Assembly (NCBI GenBank): GCA_003116975.1
Contig: BGKB01000062.1
Location: forward strand, 310,001 to 374,000
Reading direction: 5' to 3'
DNA length: 64,000 nucleotides
Source of the DNA: Aurantiochytrium sp. KH105
Taxonomy: Eukaryota; Sar; Bigyra; Thraustochytrida; Thraustochytriidae
Shown here one piece after another: positions 28,595-39,100 of the stretch. The notes beneath the pieces were generated by a model. That model saw nothing but the letters and a program-made list of their open reading frames with translations, searched no databases and was not told the origin of the DNA. How positions within the stretch are numbered: the first letter of the stretch is position 1; each line of letters opens with the position of its first letter. The position numbers and the translations under genes were made by a program.

Positions 28595-31066
28595 ATGGAG
28601 ACGTGCTCGCCTGCGCGCCTGCACGCCGGGCCGGAGGGCTTCGCGAGGGTCGCCTTCGACGCGCCGGCGGAGAAGACGGTCTCGCTGTTCGTCGAGGCAT
28701 TCGTGACGCGCCAAGACGGGGACTCGGGCGTCGTCTCCACGGCGCGACTCGGCGAGGTCGAACAAGCAAGCGAGGGGGGCGTCGAGTTTCGGGCAAAGGA
28801 CGGCGATGACACGGGCGACCTGCTCAAACTCGACCCTGACCGCGGCCTGGAGGTCTGCACAGCCGGCACCAATAGAATCCGACGCGTTGAATTGCGAATT
28901 CGGGAGGCCTCCTCGCTCGAGGAGCATGAGATGGGAATCAGCGACAGCAACTTGACAATGTCCAAGGTTTTCACGCAGGGCTACCAGACGTGGAACCTGA
29001 GTGCAGCGCATCCTGTAGATGGAACGCGGCAGAAATCAATTGCGAGCAAGTTCGGGCTCTCTGGCATGTTCCAGGATACAGACAATGAAGCATGGCGCCA
29101 AAAGGGCAGAGGTGTCGAGTCACATGGCTTTCTTGTCGTGCAAAGCGAACAAGCAAACGCAACGTCAGACGACACGTCGGCCACTCCTCCCGCTCTTTGG
29201 CTCATTGGAGGGACATCGTGCAGACGGGGCGTCGTCTCTTTTTGGGTAAGTCAACAATGGCCCGGCACGGGCAGAGAGCCCCAGAATCAGGTCAGATGCT
29301 TTATCGACTTTGGCATTCCCGGCGTTCAAAGCAGCGCGCAGGAGGATTTTTGGATGGCTTCTGCCGGCACAACGCAGGCTCTTGTCGAGGAGTTTGCGCA
29401 ACGCGTCCAGCTCGTCCAGGACATGGCTGCAGGAGACGCAGCGCTCGAGCTTGCTTCCCCCCTTCGCGAGCTCGGGCGCGCTCCTGTAGGCTGGGGAAGC
29501 TGGTACGAGTACTACGAAAACGTCACCAGCGCAGATGTGGACACGGTACTCACTGCAATTACTTCTGATGAGGCCGTCGCTCGATCAATCGACGTCTTCC
29601 AGCTCGATGATGGCTTCCAGCTCAATACGGGCGACTGGCTACAAACGCGAGCGGCTTTTGGCGAAGAAGAGCTTGCCCGTGTCGCGCAGCGAATTCGTAG
29701 CGCAGGATTCGCCCCGGGACTCTGGATTGCCCCGTTTCTCGTGTCCAAGACATCGCTCGTCTACCGTGAGCACCCGGACTGGGTCTTGCGTAATGTCAAA
29801 TCTGGTAAACCTGTCGTCGGTCACGTCAATCCGGCCTGGAAACGTCGCAAAAACGGTAGCTGCAAGAGTTCGATCGCGAGCATGGTCATGTACATTCTTG
29901 ACCTCAGTATTCCCGAGGTCCTCGAGCATCTGACCAAGACCTTTCAAGAGCTTGCCAAAAATTGGGCCTTTTTTAAAATCGATTTCTTGGCAGCGGGCAT
30001 GCGCGAAGGTCGAAGAAGGTATGCAGCCGACCAGACGCGGGTAGAAAGTTATATTGCAGGGGTCAAAGCGATCCGTCGCGGGATTGGCCCGCAGTCGTAC
30101 CTTCTTGGCTGCGGTGCGCCTCTTCTTCCCTCGGCGCAATCGGGCGTCTTCGACGCCATGCGCGTCTCGTGCGATACCGCAGAACGATGGCTTCCGGGTC
30201 GCGAGCGATACCTTGTGTCTGACTGGGCCATTCCGTGCTGCCGGAATGCACTTTGGGGCAGCATGACGCGCTACTTCATGCATGGAACACTATGGAAACA
30301 CAGCGATCCAGATTGCCTTGTGCTTCGGCGGGCCGGCAGCGTCATCACGGGGGATCAAGTGCGGACCCAGGTGACGATTCTCGGTCTTACGGGCGGCCTT
30401 CTCCTCTTTACAGACAACATGTCTACCTTGGAGACGGACCGCAAGGATCTTGCACTAGGTGTTTTGCCTGCGACACCGCTACGAGGTGCTCCAGTCGGAG
30501 ATGTCATGATGCCTGGTCTTCCGCCACGGGCTTTTGCGGTGAATGATCCTTTGAACCCGGCACTCCATGTTGCTACAGCCTTTGTCAACTGGACAACTTC
30601 TCGAGCCAAAATTACAGCCAAGCGTGACATGTTTGATTTCTGGCACTTGCGTCGCTATCGTGTTGGAGATGTTACCGAACTCCGTCCTCACGGCGTCTGC
30701 GCTGGCCAGATGGCAGCCGACGGTGCTTTTTTTATCGGCACAACCATACATCTCACTGCGCTCGCAGACGGACGCATTGTTCAGGAGGTCATTGACGATC
30801 AAGCGTGGCGAATCTCAGGTACAGACCAATTCGCACGTAAATCGGGCCTCCTTATTTTCGAAGGTACACCCGAAACGCTCTCCATCTCAGATTACTCTGG
30901 CCTTGAGATTCCAAAGGATATCTTTGCAATAGCAGACACGAATGGAAGCACAAGCGCCGTAGAAATTTGCATTGTGTCGGAGACGTGGACTCTTGACATC
31001 ATTCAAGAGGGCTCAGTCCTGAAGAAAGAAAGCTTGTCGCCTACTGCGTCTTCGCAGTCGCTCTAG
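28595..31066 (+). CDS. GH36-family alpha-galactosidase-like glycosidase
   Basis: This 823-residue protein has the GH36 (clan GH-D) layout. An N-terminal beta-sandwich region (1-about 300) is followed by a catalytic barrel with VGWGSWYEYYENVT, VFQLDDGFQ and LWIAPFLV. The probable nucleophile is D463 in FFKIDFLAAG and the acid/base D527 in MRVSCDTAERW, both matching the Thermotoga maritima GalA pattern (KIDFLFAG and RIGPDTAP). The C-terminal 150 residues are a beta-rich domain. The expected activity is retaining hydrolysis or transfer of alpha-galactosyl groups; raffinose-synthase-like specificity cannot be excluded. No signal peptide is visible from the chosen start (METCSPARL), suggesting a cytosolic enzyme. 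The frame is open upstream but is GC-rich noise. The 3' end overlaps PIG-W by 26 bp, tail to tail. Confidence 0.88.
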   Translation: METCSPARLHAGPEGFARVAFDAPAEKTVSLFVEAFVTRQDGDSGVVSTARLGEVEQASEGGVEFRAKDGDDTGDLLKLDPDRGLEVCTAGTNRIRRVELRIREASSLEEHEMGISDSNLTMSKVFTQGYQTWNLSAAHPVDGTRQKSIASKFGLSGMFQDTDNEAWRQKGRGVESHGFLVVQSEQANATSDDTSATPPALWLIGGTSCRRGVVSFWVSQQWPGTGREPQNQVRCFIDFGIPGVQSSAQEDFWMASAGTTQALVEEFAQRVQLVQDMAAGDAALELASPLRELGRAPVGWGSWYEYYENVTSADVDTVLTAITSDEAVARSIDVFQLDDGFQLNTGDWLQTRAAFGEEELARVAQRIRSAGFAPGLWIAPFLVSKTSLVYREHPDWVLRNVKSGKPVVGHVNPAWKRRKNGSCKSSIASMVMYILDLSIPEVLEHLTKTFQELAKNWAFFKIDFLAAGMREGRRRYAADQTRVESYIAGVKAIRRGIGPQSYLLGCGAPLLPSAQSGVFDAMRVSCDTAERWLPGRERYLVSDWAIPCCRNALWGSMTRYFMHGTLWKHSDPDCLVLRRAGSVITGDQVRTQVTILGLTGGLLLFTDNMSTLETDRKDLALGVLPATPLRGAPVGDVMMPGLPPRAFAVNDPLNPALHVATAFVNWTTSRAKITAKRDMFDFWHLRRYRVGDVTELRPHGVCAGQMAADGAFFIGTTIHLTALADGRIVQEVIDDQAWRISGTDQFARKSGLLIFEGTPETLSISDYSGLEIPKDIFAIADTNGSTSAVEICIVSETWTLDIIQEGSVLKKESLSPTASSQSL

Positions 31067-32507
31067 CTTCGCGAGAGACCAAAAATCGCAAAGCATGCGC
31101 TGGTTTGACACGTTGACGCAGGCAATAGAGACCATACGCCACAGCAATTACCGTAAAGAGATAAAGGAACAGAATGTTCACCGCAAGCTCGTTCTCGGTG
31201 TCGAGAGTCCGTACATAAAGGTTGCAGGCGCCTGTGAGAAGATTTGCCAAGAGAAAAACGGCAATCTGGTTGTAGTTGATGGCTTCCGCAATGAGTCCCG
31301 GGCTCGATCCGAGGCACAGAGGAGGCGGCAAAGCGACTTGCAGCAAGAGCACTTGCGCGAGAAGCTGCTGCGAAAGAGCAAGTGTCCACAACACATACCC
31401 AGCATTCGCAAGCCGTCTCGATACGGGTCCTAGCCATGCGGTCGAACATAGCGTTCCCGCGTAGAGTGACGCGGCGCACCAGAGGTGATACCAGATGAGC
31501 GCGCCAGGGGTACTGTGAGCATTTCCTCCCTTTGGCGGTGCATGAAAGCGGCCCAACTCAATGCCCAGAGAAAAAAGTGAAAGGTTACCGATCACGCTCG
31601 TCAGACCCTCCTTGTTCTGCGACAAGAGATTGTCGCGCGAGGAATGCAAGACCCATGCTTCGAGGCCGCCTTGCGATAGTAGCACTTGATGGAGCCCGAG
31701 AAGCATCAATCCGACCAAACCTGGACGCCGCACCAAACAACGAGGCAAACATGCACCATAAAGGACGCTACTTCCGAGAGAGACAGCTGCTAGCGTGAAG
31801 AAAAAGTTCCAATGCAAGCCATATTCCGAAGCGTGTTCTTGATAGTCTACGCTTTTCGTAAGGGCCAAACGCGCAAGACCAATCGTCACTAAGACTCCAG
31901 TTGAAGAGATTGCGCGCCACATCGTTAGCTTGAGCGTCTCGTACGAGCCATCAAGACCAAGAACGATTGCATTGGAGACAACGAAACCCCCGACACCAAC
32001 GTCCATGAGTCCCGTCCCATAGGTTTCCGTCTTGGCGAAACGTCGTGGAAAGACAGGAAAGTCGACGGCTAGAATTGCAGTGCATGTCATGAGCAAAAGG
32101 CCTGAGCGGAATGCAGTCACGTGTCCGGCAGCATGCTCCGTGTCCGGCGCCTCCTTTTCTGTTTCAAGCTTGCGCCAGCGGAGGAGCACACCTGAAGCGA
32201 CCGTTGCAACAACGAGGCCCAAATGATCTACGAATTTACTTGATAAGGCTCTGGTCTCCAGCGTCATGCTCAATAGGAGCGGTGTGACAAGGCAGCAGAA
32301 CTCCACGAGGAGTCTTGCTATCGACTTGCTTCCTCGCAGCTGAAGCGCCCGCACCGCAAGGTCTGCGAGCCAAAGTCCCACTGGAACTACGGTCACGACC
32401 AGAGCTACTTCGAGCATCGATGTCCCTTCGAGTCCGCTGACAAAGGCCTCTTTCCGCGCGCGATAGCTTAGGCCGTCCTCAATCATCGGCGCGCCCTCGG
32501 CCTCCAT
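31041..32507 (-). CDS. PIGW: PIG-W/GWT1, GPI inositol acyltransferase
   Basis: This 488-residue multi-spanning membrane protein matches PIG-W/Gwt1 along its whole length. Diagnostic blocks are KEAFVSGLEGTSMLEV near the N-terminus, ILAVDFPVFPRRFAKTETYG with TGLMDVGVGGFV, and SVDYQEHASEYGLHWNFFFT; human PIG-W has nearly the same text. The enzyme acylates the inositol of GlcN-PI on the ER lumenal side, a step needed before mannosylation of the GPI anchor. I count roughly twelve to thirteen hydrophobic segments. The first ATG (32507) was chosen; a second Met at residue 8 is closer to the usual family start. It is convergent with, and overlaps by 26 bp, the GH36 gene, and lies 634 bp downstream of the BEACH gene on the same strand. 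Confidence 0.96.
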   Translation of the reverse strand: MEAEGAPMIEDGLSYRARKEAFVSGLEGTSMLEVALVVTVVPVGLWLADLAVRALQLRGSKSIARLLVEFCCLVTPLLLSMTLETRALSSKFVDHLGLVVATVASGVLLRWRKLETEKEAPDTEHAAGHVTAFRSGLLLMTCTAILAVDFPVFPRRFAKTETYGTGLMDVGVGGFVVSNAIVLGLDGSYETLKLTMWRAISSTGVLVTIGLARLALTKSVDYQEHASEYGLHWNFFFTLAAVSLGSSVLYGACLPRCLVRRPGLVGLMLLGLHQVLLSQGGLEAWVLHSSRDNLLSQNKEGLTSVIGNLSLFSLGIELGRFHAPPKGGNAHSTPGALIWYHLWCAASLYAGTLCSTAWLGPVSRRLANAGYVLWTLALSQQLLAQVLLLQVALPPPLCLGSSPGLIAEAINYNQIAVFLLANLLTGACNLYVRTLDTENELAVNILFLYLFTVIAVAYGLYCLRQRVKPAHALRFLVSREARATAKTQ

Positions 32508-33141
32508 GGTGTACGCGGCCGTGCGCGCAGTCTACTTCGTGAACCGGAATGCTCTGTGGTCAAGCACGAAAGTTCAAGTTTTGCCATCCGCAACCGGATC
32601 CGATTCCACCGACCACGATCAATTATAAATAGAAAAGAAGAAACCGGAGCCAGTAGGCTGTGTTGTGCGAACGATACAGGGAAGCGAAAAGAAACTCGTG
32701 CACGTGCGAAACACAGACGCGACGATGAATGTTTTTAATGGGTTTTACAAGCAGTGGTTCTAAGCCATTCCGCGTGTCGGCCCAGGGGCGCTTGGTGATT
32801 TCGACTCTGCTTGCCTGGTGCGCGTGCGCGAGGAAGCCAAGCAGAGAGCCGGTGGGCCTGTAGTAGGTGGGCTTTTGACTGACCTCCTGGTCACAAATGA
32901 TTACCCTTTCGGTGTGCGACCATTCTGATTATCCGACCCAAGACGCATGGCGCTTGCTTGCTTGATGAACAACGTGCGACGAAACTACGACGCGGAGTTG
33001 CGATGATGCAACATGGCTCAGCAGCCGGTATACAATCTTGATCGTTTTTGTACACAACACATCTATCCGCAGATTTCATCTGCCTCTGTGGCTCTCACGA
33101 ATGAGACAACTAAAGAGTAGAAAATCTTGCAGTAAGGACGA
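32508..33141. other. Intergenic region, PIGW promoter and BEACH gene 3' flank
   Basis: This is 634 bp of unremarkable, moderately AT-rich sequence between two minus-strand genes. No gene or clear repeat is seen. Confidence 0.5.
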
Positions 33142-36100
33142 TCAAAATTGCTTAGAGTCACCAACATGAAGAACGCCAAAACTGCCATCACCAAAAGACA
33201 CAAGAAAGCGATGCAGTGGCGCTGCGTCCAGCGCTGTGATAGACGTCGGTTTTTGCGCGGACGGCGCGGTTTCCTGAAGAAGCTCCATCGAGTGCGCCCT
33301 GAGCACCAAGACCGTGGACCTCTCTGTCACACAAACGAGTAGTTCGCCATCGAGGGAAAATGTAAAGTAGAGCAAATTCACCGGCGAGACATAATCGCCA
33401 AGTTTCCGCCCATTCACAGAATAAGATATTAGCGACTGCGTCGGCGCATGCCATACACAGATGGAAGGGGTCAGCGAAGGCGCGATACCCACCCACAGCG
33501 CAGAAGTCTTGTCCACGACCACGGCTGGGCCGTTGCCATCACCCGATGGATCACTGGCCGAGCTTCCCGCAGGAAAGTCTTTGTCGACATTGTCCCCATC
33601 AGCAGCTTTCGGCGCTGTGAATCCCAAAGAACGCACGTAGTTGGCCTGCTCAAGCGTATGCACGATGCATGTCCCGTCGAGGCTCGCTGACACCACGAGG
33701 TCTAACGCAGCGCTCACGGCGATGCTCGTCACCGCGTCATCATGCCCGAGCAAAACGTTGTCGAGGACCAAGGTCTCGCGGTGCACTCTCCACACAAAGA
33801 CGCAGCAGTCTGCTGATCCTGTCAATACGTAAGCACCGTCCTCCGAAGCAACAACGCACGTCGTCAAGTCCGTATGCATTTTGAAGACTTCATCCTGACT
33901 CAACTTGCTGTCTTGACGGCGCACAAAAGGATGCCGAGGAGGAAGCGAGCCAAAGAGCACGCTCCCATCAGCGGTCGGTGCCCAATCAAACGTTGACACA
34001 CGGAACGAATTGTCGTATGAGCCAACAGCCATCATTCGTAAGAGATTGCGTGCGTCCGCTGGAATCTCCGATGCTCCAACAAGTGCTTTGACGGGCCCGG
34101 AAACGCCCGCAGACGTGTGACTGGACGACATCATATTCACTGCTGGCAAAGGCGACAGCAGCGTCGCGTCTGCGGACGCAGCTCCTGCCATCGACGATGA
34201 CGTCGCGCCTACAGAACTAAGTGCTACGGACGCCGTCGAGGGTGAAGTTCCAGGGAGCGAAGGCGAGGTGGAAAGTGATGATGGTGAAGGCGAAGAAGAA
34301 GACGAAGAGGAAGACCCCGTTGCCCCATTCATTTCACCGTAAAATGCTGGCGCTGCACCTGGGGACGCAGACAGCATCGCTCGCGTGTGCTTGGAAAGCC
34401 GCGCACTCTTACCTGGTGTGTGAGGCCCCAGCCCTTGGTGGCCTTCACGCGTCCCACCATCAACAGAGATTGCGGCTGCAACGGCGCCAGCTACACCGTG
34501 CACGCTAGGGGTCACTCGACGCCCATCCAAAAGACCACGATCAATGAGACCTGCGTGAGTGACTTTGTCCCTGCAGAGACCCGGAAGACAAACAAAGCCT
34601 CCCCACTGCCGCGCAGCGCCGAACGTAAGCTGGTATCGCTCAGCACGGAGGCCCCCGACTTGGCCCAGGGTCTCCCAGGTCGTGAAGATCTTTGCTGGAT
34701 TCGCAAACTCCCGTTTTGCAGAAATAATGTACACCATGACTGCAATTTGACGTTGTGTGACCATGAGAACATGTCGCACGTCATATTGCCGACCCAAATG
34801 CTCAATGAGCTCGTAGCGCTTGTTGCCTCCTAAACCGAATGGTATGAGCGAGGACACAACGCCAATATTAAAGACGGGCGAAGACCATTCAATTGGATCG
34901 TCTTTGAAGGATGGTTGCCGAATTAAAGTCTGAACCCAATGTGCACTATTGCACTTGGCTGCAGTAGGAACGTCGCCGTTGCTGATGCCGCGATACATTG
35001 GCAAGCGCTTGCGCCGTTGCGAGTGGGGGCGATCAAAGAGCACGGGCGGACTTTGACCGTATTCCTCTACCATTCGCTGCACCGTGCGATGCAAGTCCGG
35101 TCGCACCCGTTCAAGATAGTCGAGATCGACCGCACCTTCATACATGAGGTGAAAGTATACATTGACCGCCTCCACGGCCTCTGGGCCTTGCTGCTTGTTA
35201 CCGAACGTGAGATCGATCCAATGATGCAAGTGAGACGAAACGTGAGTGCTTTCCAAAGCGTCGCGATTCTTTCGAATAAAGTCTTCTGGGGTTTTCGCCC
35301 ATGGCGGCAGAATGACATCGTCAATGCGGGTGCCGTCCTGCTTGGTGCCCAAGTCAAAACCAGCGCTGTTGCGAAGGAACTCGGGATTGCAAAAGAACTC
35401 TGGCAGCAACTCTCGAGGACTCACTCGCGTTGCAAAGTCGAACGCCATGGCAATAGAATCGAACTGACGATCTGCATGGTCGAAGCGACCGCCTTGGAGC
35501 TGAATGTGCAACGTTGTAAAGGGTTCTAGACGCAACAGATACCATAGCACGGATCCGCGTGAAGAATAGTGGCTTCCAAAGTGCCATGGTGGGCCTTGAA
35601 GAACATTCACGTCGCCATGTTTTTGTTCCTGCAGTTGGCGATCCTCAGCGCTGCTCAACAATGGCCAGCGAAATAGACCCCCTTGGGAAGAGGTTACCGG
35701 CGAGATATTGCGGTAATCTCGCGTCGAGTCTTCGAACTTGCTGCGGAGCTCACTTCGCTTTGCCTCGGTTTGTGCACCAATGGGAAAACGAAGGTCTCGA
35801 AAGGATTCTGGTTTCTCGAGATCAATCTTTTCCGACGTATAGTCTGCCAGGACCCAAGGCAGGACCGGATATTGGGCCAAGTCAGAGTATGATCTTCCTG
35901 CAAAGTCGTTAAGGATCATCAGGTACTCGAGGTTGGAAAGCCGGCCCTCGATCCAGGCCTCCTGTGCACCCGAACGCGCGGCGCGCTCTGATGGTGTCCA
36001 CGATGCGTCTTCCTGCTCAATAAGCCGACCTAGGTGCTTGGCGGCCACGTTGCAGCGGTCCGACCCGCTGCTAAAGTCGAAAAGGTAGCTTTTGCGCTCC

Positions 36101-39100
36101 GACGTGCCCGTGAATATCTCGAGGCCGGTCCAGCGCATATTTACGCGCCGCCGCTGTACTCGGCGGACCTGCGACAGAAACCAGCGCTTGCCCACGCCCA
36201 CAGCGCCATCCGCTCGGTGTTCGCTCTGGTCGCGCATGAAACGAATAAATGTATTGAAAATTTCAAGCCGTCCAGGCACCGATCCCATCGGGGCAATCAA
36301 ACATACGTCGTCATGGAAGAGAGCTTCCCCAGCCGAGGCGCGACGCTGATGGCCCACGGGCCGTCTCGGAGGTGTCTTGGGTGCCTCGAGACTTCGTGTT
36401 GACGTTTCATCGAGGGCATGCGTATGCTTCAGATCGGACGAGCTGTGTTCAAGCGGGCGTTTTGCAAGTGCCCCACTCGACACCGTGACACCAATCGCAC
36501 GCGCTTCTTGAAGTTCACGAAAAAGATTCAGCCTCGAACCGGCCTCAGACTCGTTCCGCTCGTGCATTGCATGGCGCTCGCCGCCCGCATCCTGGCTTGA
36601 GGCTGAACCAGCATCCTGGCCACTCTTGTTGCTGTCAGGGACAGCCTTGGATTTGGCCTTATCCATGAGACGCGACGGCCGAGATCTTGAGGAGGCCTCG
36701 CGATGATCATTGGCACTTGGATTAGCCCGAATTTTAAGGCGAAGTCGCGTATGGGAGGTCTCGCAGACGTCGAGCTTGCTGAAGCGAACATCGCTCGAAC
36801 GGCCTTCGCCCCACGTTCCTCGTTCGTGCGCCACCTGCCGGAGGACGTTGGACCACGTTGCAAGAGCGTGCTTCTCCCGCGTTTTCGAGATGACACTTTT
36901 CTTCTCACGCTGGCGGATTTCTCTCCGACGCAATTGCGCCGTATCAGCACGAAGCTGCCGCAACCACCGCGCAACATCGCGATCTGGGCGATACGTTCCG
37001 GAGCCTAGCGCTTGAATTGACACGCGCGAGAGCCTGCGCGCGAGCATGGAAGCTGGCGTTTCACCTGTTGGGCCACCGCCAATGAGCGCAAGCGCATTCT
37101 CCTCACGCTGCATCCGAGCCTTGCAGCGCGCGGCAAAACGAGACACTACATCAGGCACGTCGATTCGCGAGCTCAGGTCGGGGCGAGGGTTCGCAGTAAG
37201 GGATTCCTTCAAGGCGTCCATTTCCAAAGCCATGTACCGCAAGGAGTCTACCGTTAGCGAAGCCTCATGGTCGAGCAAAAGGGAAAGAGCCGATAGTGCG
37301 CGCTCCAGCTCAACGCGAGCGGGAACTTGGGTGCCCTGTGGCGCACGCAAGCATGCTGCAGGGACTGCAAGCAACATAGTAATGACTGGTGTCTGTAACT
37401 CGAGACGAAGCACACAGCACTTGCAACGGCAATTCGTAGGATTGTGAACGGCAGCTCTCCGGGTCGGCTTCCCAGAGCCGGACTTGTCGTTCTGTTCTGC
37501 GCGTAAAGTGGGTCCGCTTGACGCCCCTCCATAAAGATTCGCATCGTGTGCTCTCGGCCCAAACGACAGAGGCGAGACGTCGAGGTCATCCAAGACCGCC
37601 AAAAGATTGTAAAACGCTTGCATCCAGAGATCCTCGGGACCAACCTCGCCTACGCCGGCACCACCATAATGCATTCCTGCAAAGGGATGCGGTCCCTCCG
37701 GAAAGGGTGCCATGGATGCAGCAACGACCCTGGAAAGGAGGGTGACCATATTATGCCCAATCGTCAGCTTGTCGTCGGAAGACATGGCCCGGAGCCTCTC
37801 TCTGGATTTTGCAACGGCGCTGAGGCTAACAAGAGCACCAAGGTGCCGCCTCACAACAGACGAGGTTTCCGCAGCGTCCAGCGCACGAAAAATCTCGAGC
37901 GTTCCCTCCAGCGCAGTGGGCCCTGCAAGAATTGTCGCCTTGGACAAAGGCCTGCGTGCTGCGTCCGTCGCAATTTGCAAAAGATCTTTGCAATGCACAA
38001 AGTCAAAGATGGTTGCCACACGCGTGAAACACGCACAAGGGCTGCCATCGTTACACCTGGAAATGGTGGAACAGACAGCCTCAACCAAATGCATTTGCCA
38101 GTGTGGTACTTGCAAGAATGCCTTCCAGTTATCTTGTGATTGAACGAGTCCCCAGAGCTCATTGAGGCCGTGCTGCTTGCGGGGCCCGCAAGACAGCCGC
38201 GCAACGACCCCAGAGAGGAGAACTTGAAGGGCTTTAGGGAAGCCCAAGCTTCGCTCTTGACCACGCCATACCACTGCAAGATCGGCAGTCTTTACGAGAA
38301 GAGCATTCAAGCTTTCCTCGTGGTGTTCCCACGCGAGGTCTCGTGAGGCCACCGAGCCTGCCAGAACGGAGGCCATTGCAGTCCAAGTGGACGCTAGTTG
38401 CTGTGTTTGAAGGGCCTGTCGGGAGCGTAAGATACGAAAGAGTTCCAGAGCCGCAAGCACTGTGGCCCGGTCTTGCGAGGCCATCAGCGCAATAAGAACG
38501 TCCGCGGCAACATTACGTACGCGTGCGGGCGAGCCTTCTTCCCAACCCGAAGAAATCGAGGACTGCGAGTTCGCCGAGGCCACAGAAGAGGCCTCGTCGG
38601 CGCTTTCTCCGAGACCATCATCCTCAACGGGAATTTCTATGTTAAAGCATTGGACCACAAATTTAGCCTCGATCCTTGACAATACGCAAAAGCTATTGAG
38701 CAAGGGGGCGAGCAATGGGGCGTCCAAATGGACGCTGCACATGAGCGAAACGAGTGCCATGATTTCGCCGCCACTCGCTCGCAATACACGCATATTTTCC
38801 ACGGCCTGTTGCAGCATATTAGTCAGCTCCAGAGAGGTTTCCGTGCCGAGTCGCCTCTCCATTGCACCTGCGTCCAATACAGACGTCATATCTGTCCATA
38901 ACGCCCGCGCCTTGTCGCGCGCAGAGGCTCCAACGAAGAAGCTTTCGCCGCCGTGGCTAGCGGAGACATCACCGCTCGCTCCCGAAGAATGCCGGTCTGG
39001 GACGACCGGAGGCAGCGAGGGCAAACTCGACGCAGGAAAGGCGAGTGCATTCCCCTCTTCATCTATGACAGGGCTCGATTGCAAACCTTGCAGACCTGGC

